62,027 nt of DNA from assembly GCA_016191785.1 (NCBI GenBank), contig JACPVJ010000192.1, positions 1 to 62,027 of the forward strand. The letters are read 5' to 3'. The notes under the pieces are model-generated. The model did no database searches and was not told where the DNA came from. It was given only the letters and a program-made list of their open reading frames with translations. Shown here piece by piece: positions 49,926-57,636 of the stretch. A program made the position numbers and the translations under genes. Numbering within the stretch: the first letter of the stretch is position 1; each line of letters begins with the position of its first letter. This DNA comes from Myxococcales bacterium. GTDB lineage: Bacteria; Myxococcota_A; Polyangia; Polyangiales; Polyangiaceae.

Positions 49926-50198
49926 ATGTCCGACACCTTTCTGCGCTACCTGCTGCTCCTGCGGGAAATCCCCGACGCGCCCAAGCACGTGGACACCGTG
50001 ACGCTGGCGCGGCGGCTCGAGGACCAAGGGATCTACGTGACTCGCCGCACCATCCAGCGGGACCTGGAGCGGCTGTCATCGCGCCTGCCCTTGGGGTGCA
50101 GCACCGCCACCAAGCCCTACGGGTGGGCGTGGCACGAGAGCGGCAGCGACTCCATCCGTGAGCTCGTGGTGCGGGTGGCGAGGCACGTCGAACCCTGA
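49926..50198 (+). CDS. Small winged-HTH regulator (WYL-type N-terminus only)
   Basis: A 90-residue protein: FLRYLLLLREIPDAPKHVDT, then TLARRLEDQGIYVTRRTIQRDLERLS is the N-terminal winged HTH found in WYL-domain regulators. The ligand-binding WYL domain is absent; the protein ends soon after YGWAWHE. It is divergent from the PcfJ operon, with the dyads at 49836 and 49870 between, and could regulate it. Truncation or a naturally short form are both possible. Confidence 0.7.
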   Translation: MSDTFLRYLLLLREIPDAPKHVDTVTLARRLEDQGIYVTRRTIQRDLERLSSRLPLGCSTATKPYGWAWHESGSDSIRELVVRVARHVEP

Positions 50199-50452
50199 CA
50201 GCGCGGTCGCGAGCCGAGGTATCGTCCGCGCATGCCGCGCCCTGGTCCTGAAGCAGAGACCGTGCACCGCCTCGAGAAATCGGGGGAATCCCAGGGCGAC
50301 CTGCGACCAGCTACGTCGCTCCAGCGTGCTACGGTTGTTTCATCCCATCCAGACGGGCAGAGGGACCCGGCCCTTCGAAGCCCGGCCAACCTACCCACGA
50401 GGCAAGGTGGCAACGCCGGGCGCGGGTCTGCCGCTCACGATGAGGTGGTCCC

Positions 50453-50884
50453 ATGAGCATCGACATTCCGGCTGACGTCTCCGAGATCGTGGCTCGCAAG
50501 AAGCGCCAAGTCGTGGCCAGAGAGGCGCACTTCGCGGCCCTCGAAACGACGAGGGCGCGAGCCGCTGCCATCGAGCGCGCCGACGCCTTCGAGCCTGCTC
50601 GACGCGCGCTCGCCTTCGCCCGCGCGCTGGCCTCGGAGCTGTCCCTGCCCGCGGACGGGCTCGAGATCTTCGCGACGCACCGCGGACGCGCGGTGACCCG
50701 GGTGCGGGTACGACAAGACGGCACGCTGTTCGTCCAGCACGCGGTCCAGCCGTTTGGCGGGTTTCGCGTCCATGCGACCCGTGAGTCCGACCTCCTGGAC
50801 AACACCCCCGCGGATTTCATTCACGCGCTGGCCGCTGCGATCGAGAGCGGCGAGGTCTGGACGCACGTGCGCGACCGCACCTAG
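50453..50884 (+). CDS. Small protein of unknown function
   Basis: A 143-residue protein: helical N-terminus (IDIPADVSEIVARKKRQVVA) and a beta-rich C-terminal part (AVTRVRVRQDGTLFVQHAVQ). GAGG stands 7 bases before the ATG. No family recognised. Convergent with the phosphatase-like gene (7 bases). In the 50199-50452 gap I see only a possible short Pro-rich frame, nothing that I trust. Confidence 0.5.
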   Translation: MSIDIPADVSEIVARKKRQVVAREAHFAALETTRARAAAIERADAFEPARRALAFARALASELSLPADGLEIFATHRGRAVTRVRVRQDGTLFVQHAVQPFGGFRVHATRESDLLDNTPADFIHALAAAIESGEVWTHVRDRT

Positions 50885-50891
50885 AAGCTCT

Positions 50892-51428
50892 TCACCCCTG
50901 CCTCGTGGTGCGCGGGGCGCCCCGCACCTGCTCTGCCTGCCACTCCGACTCGGGAAAACCCGCGCGTCCGCGGGCGCGATGCAGCCCGTCAAGGTACTCG
51001 AGGACTCGCTCTGGGTCGTGGCCGAGACGCACCAGCACGGCGCCGAGCACCGTGCCAGTCCGTCCGGTCCCGCCGGCGCAGTGAACGACGACCCCCATTC
51101 CCTGCGCGAGCCGGTCGAGGACCAGATCCACTTGCTGGCGAACGAGCACAACCTCGGTGGCCGGATCGCGGGGCAGGTCCCCGTCGACCAGATCGTCGAG
51201 ATCGACGGCCCCGATCTGCTCGAGCGGCGCCGGGTCGTACCTGGGCCTCTCGCCGGCGAGGCAGAGCACTCCGCGCGCGCCCGCCGCACTGAGCGCCTCC
51301 CACCCCTCGCGCCCCAGTCTCACGGGGTAGGGCATGCCGAAGAGCGGCGCCGGTGCGAGCGCGACGCAATACAGATCGCTTGGCATGTCGAATCCGGCGA
51401 CCCGGGGCATCTCGCCCAGCGCGAGCAT
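50892..51428 (-). CDS. Cys-based dual-specificity phosphatase-like protein
   Basis: About 178 residues from ATG 51428 (an ATG at 51410 also fits). The P-loop VVVHCAGGTGRTGTVLGAVL matches the HCxxGxxRT signature, and DLDDLVDGDLP upstream supplies the general acid Asp. It would remove phosphate from phosphoproteins or other phosphoesters in the cytoplasm, perhaps opposing the Ser/Thr kinases. The frame stays open upstream to 51590, but that part is low-complexity. Confidence 0.75.
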   Translation of the reverse strand: MLALGEMPRVAGFDMPSDLYCVALAPAPLFGMPYPVRLGREGWEALSAAGARGVLCLAGERPRYDPAPLEQIGAVDLDDLVDGDLPRDPATEVVLVRQQVDLVLDRLAQGMGVVVHCAGGTGRTGTVLGAVLVRLGHDPERVLEYLDGLHRARGRAGFPESEWQAEQVRGAPRTTRQG

Positions 51429-51671
51429 CACCACCGGGCTCCTCCCGCCGGTGCCCTCGGCGCCGCTGGCCGCTCCGCCTCCGCGCGCAGTGCGTTCGTC
51501 GAGCGCTGGCCGCTCGTGGGCTGCAGCGACGGCGTGCTGCTGAGCGCCGGCGTCCCACGCGCCGCCGCCGGATCCCCGAACATCCGGCACATGCGCGCCG
51601 TCTCGCCCTCGCAGCTCAGTCCCAGGGTCAACACGATCATAGTTGTCACATCCATGCTGTTCCTCCTTGGC

Positions 51672-52310
51672 TTACTTTCCGAGCACCGCAGTCTCGAACT
51701 TCTTCGCAAAACGCTCATCGATCTTCACGCGCTTGGCGTCCGTCTCGGCGTGCGAGGCAAAGATGCCGTAGTGCATGCTGAGCGCGTGGAAGAGCTCGTG
51801 CACCCAGACCCGCTGCCACAATTGGCCGGGCCTTCCGCTCACGAGCACCTGGTTGAGGATGAAGATGAAGCGGTCGTTCAGGCTTGCGTAACCCCACACC
51901 TCGATCTGCGCGGACCGGGTCGAGAAGCGGTGGGTCAGGTCGTTCAGGCATCGGTGGCAGTCCTCGTCCGGGAGCACGGAGACGCTCCAGCGGAACGGTA
52001 AGGAGTGCGCCCGCTCGAGCCCGTGACGCTCGATGAAGCCGTCGAACACTGCGACTGCATGGGTGCACAGCCGATCCATCACGCGAACGGCCGCGGGCGA
52101 GGCTTCGGTGCCCGCACCGCCTTCACGCCACTCGCGCACGACGACGCCGTCGCATGCGCCGCTGAGCGTGATCGGCTTCGAGAGCAGCTCCTCCGGGAGC
52201 GGCGTCATCGTGAACGAGTCCGCAGCCAGTTCCGCGCGTGCGGCGCCGGTCACCAGTGAAGCAGCGAACCCCAACGCGATCGCCACCGTTCCTGTCTTCG
52301 CTCGAGCCAT
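51672..52310 (-). CDS. Secreted metallopeptidase-like protein
   Basis: A 212-residue protein: signal peptide MARAKTGTVAIALGFAASLV ending in ARA, and a zinc motif QRVWVHELFHALSMHYGIFA (HELFH). GGAGGCG precedes the ATG at 52310 with good spacing. A Cys pair (CHRCLN) lies in the middle. The third metal ligand is not certain. Substrate unknown. The operator candidate at 52367-52381 is 57 bases upstream, the same arrangement as before the PcfJ operon, which ends in another HExxH protein. Confidence 0.65.
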   Translation of the reverse strand: MARAKTGTVAIALGFAASLVTGAARAELAADSFTMTPLPEELLSKPITLSGACDGVVVREWREGGAGTEASPAAVRVMDRLCTHAVAVFDGFIERHGLERAHSLPFRWSVSVLPDEDCHRCLNDLTHRFSTRSAQIEVWGYASLNDRFIFILNQVLVSGRPGQLWQRVWVHELFHALSMHYGIFASHAETDAKRVKIDERFAKKFETAVLGK

Positions 52311-52366
52311 TCGCCTCCGCTTCTCAGCAGTGTGACCACTCCGACCCACCAGCCCAACCCGCCCTT

Positions 52367-52381
52367 GGACACGCAATGTCC
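52367..52381 (-). promoter_or_regulatory. GGACA-N5-TGTCC operator candidate, copy 2
   Basis: GGACACGCAATGTCC, followed by GACTGGACGGATGTGCG. Relative to copy 1 at 49836, 29 of 32 bases agree. It stands 57 bases before the secreted metallopeptidase ATG and in the same orientation to its gene as copy 1. Confidence 0.55.
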
Positions 52382-52408
52382 GACTGGACGGATGTGCGCC
52401 TGCGCCCG

Positions 52409-53257
52409 TCAGCTCAGGCATGCGCCCTCACGAGTCGCGCGCGGCGCGGAAGCCCCACCCAGCGCCCACTCGATGAACAGCGCCGCCGACGCCGTGAACG
52501 CCTTGGTCGCGTGATCGGTCAGCACCTGATCCGCGGCCGCGAGCACGCGCGGCACCATGCGCCGCGCCGCGGTCTCGAGCGCGCCTGGTCCCGCCACCCC
52601 GAGCTCGGCGGCTCGGAGCCAGGCGAGGTCCTCCACTTCGCCGAGCGCCGCCCGGTCTGCCAGCAGACCTGCGACCACCGCTGTCGCAGCGCACCGCGAC
52701 ACGTGCTCGACGAAAGGCTCGACGTGAAGCTCCGGAGGCCACCGAACCATCTGGAGGAGGGCATGTGTTGCGCGTGCCCGGTGGTACTCCCAGCGGCGCA
52801 ACGCCAGCTTGCGCCGCGCCCGGGCGAGCAACCGCAGGGAGGCCGGCCGTGCCCGGTGGGGATCCGCGAGGCGCGCGCAGGCTCGCTCCCAGCCCATGAC
52901 CTCGGCCCGCCGGTCCAATCGTGCCCGCGCCAGAGCGCTGCGGGACGCCGCGGCCGTCGCCGGCAAAACGCCGCGCTCCAGCCAGAGACGCACCGCGGTG
53001 GCGGCCTGCCTGACCGCACGCTGGCGGCGCGCCCCGTCCGGGCGCCGCCAGCCGAGCCCGCCCAGGAGCGAATACGCAGCGGTCACCAGGCGCCGGTGGT
53101 CACGACTGTCCGGCCTGACGGAGAAGCCGACCTCGGCGGCGCTGGCCCAGGGCTCGGCGCGGGATTCGAGGTGGGTCAGGAGCAGTTGGTCGAGGCGGTC
53201 GTCGCCGTTGGTCTTGATCGTCGTCAATGGCACCTCGCCGCAAGCAGGGTCCGACAA
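52409..53257 (-). CDS. Helical protein of unknown function
   Basis: A 282-residue, Ala/Arg-rich, helical protein without signal peptide (LVTAAYSLLGGLGWRRPDG, ARKAL-type helices, LLADRAALGEVEDLAWLRAA). No family recognised; such composition can also come from a frame in GC-rich DNA, but codon pattern and length support coding. Two in-frame starts near 53257 cannot be told apart. Confidence 0.45.
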   Translation of the reverse strand: MSDPACGEVPLTTIKTNGDDRLDQLLLTHLESRAEPWASAAEVGFSVRPDSRDHRRLVTAAYSLLGGLGWRRPDGARRQRAVRQAATAVRLWLERGVLPATAAASRSALARARLDRRAEVMGWERACARLADPHRARPASLRLLARARRKLALRRWEYHRARATHALLQMVRWPPELHVEPFVEHVSRCAATAVVAGLLADRAALGEVEDLAWLRAAELGVAGPGALETAARRMVPRVLAAADQVLTDHATKAFTASAALFIEWALGGASAPRATREGACLS

Positions 53258-53408
53258 CGGTCGTCATCGAAAGTGCCGAGGGCAATGGGGTCGGCGTGCC
53301 GGGTGCGACGGGATATGTCGGAGTCGAACGGAGGGGGCGCTGTGCCACCTCCCGGGTTGTTGTAGCCTGAGCACGGCGTCAGACCCGGTGCCGATCGGTG
53401 GGCGTGAC

Positions 53409-54272
53409 ATGAAGAGAGAGAACAAGCGACGCACTCGGATCGGAAAGGTCTCGTCGAAGGCGGCCGAAGTCTGGTTGGCCTCACTCGAGGCGGCCGTCCG
53501 CACCGTGAACAAAGGACTGCAGGACTACGTTCGACTGGACATGGACGCGGCGGTGGCTGCGATTCGGTCGGTCCTCCGCCGTACCGGCGCTACGAAGTTC
53601 GTCACCGCGGAAGGCGACGAACCGAACTTGCTCGCCCACACGCGCACGGTTCCAGTGGTATTCGCGTGGCATGACGGAACGGAGGTGACGGTCCGCTGTC
53701 GTCGGGCAAAGTTCAGACGGTTGTCAGGCGGGTCTCCGCAGACTTGGCCAGAACTCCGTGGCTTCCCGGGAAAGGACCCCGTTGCGAAGCTCACCGCCTG
53801 GGCCAGCGCGTCCGACGGTTTTACCGCACGCCCCGAAGTATGCGCCGAAGGCATCAAGCTCTTCCGGAAGAGAATTCGCCAGGCGCCCACGCCGAAGGAC
53901 AAGGACGCCGAGCCGCTTCACCTGTTCATCGTTGCTGATGCCATTGCGCAACACGAGAGGGAAACCGATTCGAAGGAGGCAGCGCGCGCCCATCATGTAG
54001 GCGCGGTGCGATTTGCCCGCGCGCTGAAGCAGCTCCAAGCCCGCGGGTTCGTGACGTCCTACTACATCGCTGCGGGGCATACCCCCATCGGAGGCAGTTG
54101 GCCGGCGGGCTTCCGTCACACGTTCACCGACGCGGGGTTGGCGACACTCAGGCAAGAGTACGCTTTGTGGGCGGATTCTACTGCTGCTGGCGACCATCCA
54201 GGGGTTTGCCTTCCGTCCCTGGCTCTCCCGGAGGATGAACCAGAGGGCTCGCGCACGCGGAGGAGCCGCTGA
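53409..54272 (+). CDS. Protein of unknown function
   Basis: A 287-residue basic cytoplasmic protein (MKRENKRRTRIGKVSSKAAE), mixed alpha/beta, with RTVPVVFAWHDGTEVTVRCR and RFARALKQLQARGFVTSYYI. No family recognised. GAAG-rich sequence precedes the ATG. Its last 95 bases overlap the convergent exonuclease gene, so the two may affect each other's expression. Confidence 0.55.
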   Translation: MKRENKRRTRIGKVSSKAAEVWLASLEAAVRTVNKGLQDYVRLDMDAAVAAIRSVLRRTGATKFVTAEGDEPNLLAHTRTVPVVFAWHDGTEVTVRCRRAKFRRLSGGSPQTWPELRGFPGKDPVAKLTAWASASDGFTARPEVCAEGIKLFRKRIRQAPTPKDKDAEPLHLFIVADAIAQHERETDSKEAARAHHVGAVRFARALKQLQARGFVTSYYIAAGHTPIGGSWPAGFRHTFTDAGLATLRQEYALWADSTAAGDHPGVCLPSLALPEDEPEGSRTRRSR

Positions 54273-55113
54273 CCGCGGATGGGAGTTGCGGCGCCCGCGT
54301 TGGTGGTCTCCGCGATGACGCCCACGCCGGCCAACCTTCGAGGCCCACCTCGATCGCCCGCCAACCCGGGTAGGGCAACGTGCCGATCGCCTCGCAGACC
54401 GCATCGACGTACCGGCACAGGTCGCGCTGCGACAGCTGCCCCGCGTGGAATGCCCAGACCAGGAAGATCAACAGCGTCTCAACCGTGTCGAGCTTGCAGT
54501 ACTCGGTGACCCGCGGGCCTTCGCCGTCGAGGACGTGGTCGTAGATGGCGCGGTCGAGGAAGGCCTTGCCGGGCAGGCCCAGGACCTTCCCGAGTGTGCC
54601 GAGCCCGATGCGCATCGAGGCCCCGTAGCCGGAGAGCACGTCCATCACGTCGGTGTGAAGGTCGTGGTACCGATTTTGGTAGCTGTTCCAGCGGCGGTCG
54701 CCGTCGGCGCGGTAGAAGTCGGGCGCGGTGATGCCGAGCATCATCGAGCGATAGCGGATGACGGGCAGGTCGAAGCCGGAGCCGTTCCAGGACACGAGCC
54801 TCGGCGATTCGAGCTCATCGGACACCAGGTGGAAGAACCCGTCGATGTGGCTCCGCTCGTCCATGGCTTCGCCGCCGAGCGCGCGGATGGACACTTTCCC
54901 GCTCTCGGAGTCGAGGGTGGTGGCACAGATGCTGACGATGCGGTGCCACGGGAGCTGAGGGTACTCGCTGTTCCCCTCGGTCTCTTCGAGCCGCACACGC
55001 ACCATTTCGTGGACGACTTCCGCGTCGCTGCCCGCGAGCCCGAGCATGCGCCGCCCGATGTCTGGATCGGGGATCGTCTCGATGTCAAAGGCGACGAGCG
55101 GGCGGTCGAGCAT
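54178..55113 (-). CDS. PolB-type 3'-5' exonuclease (DNA_pol_B_exo2)
   Basis: A 311-residue DnaQ-fold exonuclease. Exo I is PLVAFDIETIPDPDIGRRML (Asp and Glu metal ligands), Exo II LVSWNGSGFDLPVIRYRSMM (N-x-x-x-F-D), Exo III VTEYCKLDTVETLLIFL (Y-x-x-x-D). This set matches predicted PolB-like 3'-5' exonucleases. It would trim single-stranded DNA 3' ends in repair. ATG at 55113 starts right at the strand of Exo I. The last about 45 residues, low-complexity, lie in the overlap with the convergent gene and may be dispensable. Confidence 0.88.
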   Translation of the reverse strand: MLDRPLVAFDIETIPDPDIGRRMLGLAGSDAEVVHEMVRVRLEETEGNSEYPQLPWHRIVSICATTLDSESGKVSIRALGGEAMDERSHIDGFFHLVSDELESPRLVSWNGSGFDLPVIRYRSMMLGITAPDFYRADGDRRWNSYQNRYHDLHTDVMDVLSGYGASMRIGLGTLGKVLGLPGKAFLDRAIYDHVLDGEGPRVTEYCKLDTVETLLIFLVWAFHAGQLSQRDLCRYVDAVCEAIGTLPYPGWRAIEVGLEGWPAWASSRRPPTRAPQLPSAVSGSSACASPLVHPPGEPGTEGKPLDGRQQQ

Positions 55114-55193
55114 CACACAACTGATGTAACAGTCTGCGCGCTGGTGGCAACGTGCGGTGAGACACAAAATGTCCGTGCGCTGAAGTTCAGGAA

Positions 55194-56498
55194 CTACACC
55201 GGTCGGGCGGCAGCCTTCACTGCGTCGGCGACGGAGGTTCGGCCCGTTCCCGCGCGCCAATTGGGGCCGAGGGCTCCTCCCACAGCCGGGCTCGAAGCGA
55301 ACACACGCCGTGCACCGGTCACCGCCTCGCACGTCGCCAAGGCAAGCATCAGCACGACGACACCGAGCGCGAGCAACAACAACGTTCGTAGTTCCCCGGC
55401 GTGCGGCCTGATGATCCGCACGGCTCCGCCGGCGGCCGTCGCAACGAGGCGTGCCACGTCATCGACCAAGGGAAAGGAGCCGGTCGGTGCAGGCGGTATC
55501 GGCGCTGGCCCGTGTGCACCCTTCCCACCTCCATGCTCCGCTGGCGGTGCTGTTCGCGGCCCACGCCCGGCGGGTCGCACCCGTGGACTTGGAGCAGTCT
55601 CTCTCCGTCGCGGTTGGGGCGGTTCGAGTGCCTCGCCGGTCAGCTCGACAATGTGCCGCCCGCTCAACGGTCGTCTCTCCGCGTCGAGCGCCAGGCACGC
55701 AGCCAACGCCTCACCCCAGGCTCCGCTGAGCGGGTGATGCGGCGGCCACGGAGTGCCGCGATCGCCCACCTCGCGATAGGCGCGGGCATAGTCCGCGACG
55801 CGGGCGCTCTTCGGCAAACCGGTCGGGTGTCCGCCGACAAGAAGCTCCCACGCCGTGACACCAAACGAAAACGCATCGCGCGCCGCTCCGTCGTCTTGGA
55901 CGAGCCAGGTCGTGGGGTCGACCGCCTCGGGAGGAAGGTAGGGCAGCGTACCGATGAAGTCGCCAACCGCCGTGAGCCCGTCGCGATTGCCGGTCGCCGC
56001 GGCTATTCCGAAGTCGACCAGTTTCACCGTGGTCGGGTCCTCCGGGAAGTTCCAGAAGTCGCTGCGGAGAAGCACATTTGCTGGCTTCACGTCACGATGG
56101 GTCAGGCCACTCGAGTGGACGAAGGCGAGTGCCCGCGCGACGCTGAGCAGCGCGGCGAAGCGATGCGCGAGCGTGAACCGCGGTTCGTCAATGGCCGCCT
56201 CGGCAGTGACTCCGTCGACGAAGTCCAGCACCAGACCGAGGATGCCACGTTGCGAGTCCTCGAACGTCCTGTGGCACCGCACCAGGGACGGGTGCACCAG
56301 ATTCGCGAGTGCGCGAGCCTCCCTTCGCGCGCGAGTGAGGTCAGCTGAGCTCGCGGAATGGAGGTCAACGAGCTTCAACGCGACGGGCGTCCCCGGCTCC
56401 TGGGCAGGGATGGCTTTCCACACGTTCCCCTGCGCGCCCCCGCCCAAGCGCGAAACGAGCGTGTACCGATCGACTCTATCCCCCGCTGCTAGGGGCAT
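55194..56498 (-). CDS. Ser/Thr protein kinase with C-terminal membrane helix
   Basis: A 434-residue kinase: glycine loop LVSRLGGGAQGNVWKA, ATP lysine in VALKLVDL, catalytic HRDVKPANVLLRSDFW, DFGIAAATGN (activation loop) and DAFSFGVTAWELLVGG. A Pro/Arg-rich linker leads to one membrane helix (about 375-395, TLLLLALGVVVLMLALATCE) and a short outer tail. All catalytic residues are present. It is part of a local cluster with the FGE-like lipoprotein and the kinase-FGE fusion. Confidence 0.9.
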   Translation of the reverse strand: MPLAAGDRVDRYTLVSRLGGGAQGNVWKAIPAQEPGTPVALKLVDLHSASSADLTRARREARALANLVHPSLVRCHRTFEDSQRGILGLVLDFVDGVTAEAAIDEPRFTLAHRFAALLSVARALAFVHSSGLTHRDVKPANVLLRSDFWNFPEDPTTVKLVDFGIAAATGNRDGLTAVGDFIGTLPYLPPEAVDPTTWLVQDDGAARDAFSFGVTAWELLVGGHPTGLPKSARVADYARAYREVGDRGTPWPPHHPLSGAWGEALAACLALDAERRPLSGRHIVELTGEALEPPQPRRRETAPSPRVRPAGRGPRTAPPAEHGGGKGAHGPAPIPPAPTGSFPLVDDVARLVATAAGGAVRIIRPHAGELRTLLLLALGVVVLMLALATCEAVTGARRVFASSPAVGGALGPNWRAGTGRTSVADAVKAAARPV

Positions 56499-56644
56499 GG
56501 CTTCAGACTGCGATAACGCGTGCCAGAGCGGGGGAATTCCAGGCAGAGAGGCTCAGGACCGGGCCGGAGACGCCTGCGCTCCTCGGTCGAGCACCGGCCG
56601 TCGAGATCGTCGTCTTCGTGGGAGTCGGCACCGTGCGCCGAATC

Positions 56645-57571
56645 TCAGTACGCGCCCCACTTCCGCGCGATCGACGTTGGATCCGCGAACACCGTGTACT
56701 TGAACTTCTCGTACTCGAAGCGCACGTGGAACACGCTGAGCTCGGGGACGTCGGTGCTGGCCGGCGTGCGGGTGCCCACGGCGTCGCACTCGAAATTCCC
56801 GTTCTCCCCGGCGGCGTCGGCGACGCAACGGAAGAAGCGCACATTCTGTTTCGGCCAGCGCTTCCAGTCGTTCGCGAGATCCTTCTCGGCCTCGTCGCGT
56901 GTCATCTCGGTCTTGAAGACCTTCGCCCTGTCGGCGAGGAGCTTGGTGACCTCGGCGGGCGAACCCGAGTTGGAGGCCTTCTCGACGATCTCGATGTAGG
57001 TCTGCGCGGCTTTCATCACCGACTCCTGTCGGTTCTTGCTGGTCGAGATGGCTGCCCTGCGCTCGCAGCAGAGGCCTATTCGACCCGCAACTGCCGCGCC
57101 GTCGGAGGCGTCGGCGCGCATCTCGCACACGCCTCCGCCTCGAACCCGCCAGCCCGCGGCTCCCGCCGGAGTGATGGTCCAGCTCGGAACCTTGCCGACC
57201 GACTCATCCGTGGTGCAGGCGAGCTCCCACTGATCCTCGCTGCAAAGGTCGCGCCCGACGGATTCGCACGCGGCGCGCGCAACCGTGAAGCTCGCACCCG
57301 TCGGCGCAGAGTCGGGCAGGGCGAACTTGAAGGCCTGCACGAATCGCATCGAGTCTTTGGTCCACCCTGACCCGACGGCACGCTCCGAGATCTTGACGCT
57401 TGGCACTTCGGCCGCGGCAGATGCCGGCGCGCTCGGTACCGCTGCCGACGCGGCCGACGCGGCCGGCACAGCCTTGTCGCTATTGGGCTGCTTGCAGGAG
57501 CCCAGCGCTACTGCCACGGCGAAGATCGAGCCCGCTGAGCCCACCCGAATCCCAACCCTCGTCCCCGCCAT
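56645..57571 (-). CDS. Lipoprotein with FGE-like region
   Basis: A 308-residue lipoprotein: signal and lipobox VAVALGSCKQ. Residues about 60-180 contain VGRDLCSEDQWELACTTDES and GGGVCEMRADASDG with GLCCERR, as in the sulfatase-modifying (FGE) / C-type-lectin-like fold of myxobacterial surface proteins. The C-terminal 120 residues (YIEIVEKASNSGSPAEVTKL and FECDAVGTR) form another domain of unknown type. It is divergent from the kinase-FGE fusion gene 65 bases away, which carries a similar domain. The metal or Cys residues needed for true FGE activity are not evident. Confidence 0.65.
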   Translation of the reverse strand: MAGTRVGIRVGSAGSIFAVAVALGSCKQPNSDKAVPAASAASAAVPSAPASAAAEVPSVKISERAVGSGWTKDSMRFVQAFKFALPDSAPTGASFTVARAACESVGRDLCSEDQWELACTTDESVGKVPSWTITPAGAAGWRVRGGGVCEMRADASDGAAVAGRIGLCCERRAAISTSKNRQESVMKAAQTYIEIVEKASNSGSPAEVTKLLADRAKVFKTEMTRDEAEKDLANDWKRWPKQNVRFFRCVADAAGENGNFECDAVGTRTPASTDVPELSVFHVRFEYEKFKYTVFADPTSIARKWGAY

Positions 57572-57636
57572 GGTCGGTACGATACAGATGCCGGCCCGCG
57601 ATTGGCAATGCGATCGGTCAAGGCTATCGTGGCGCC

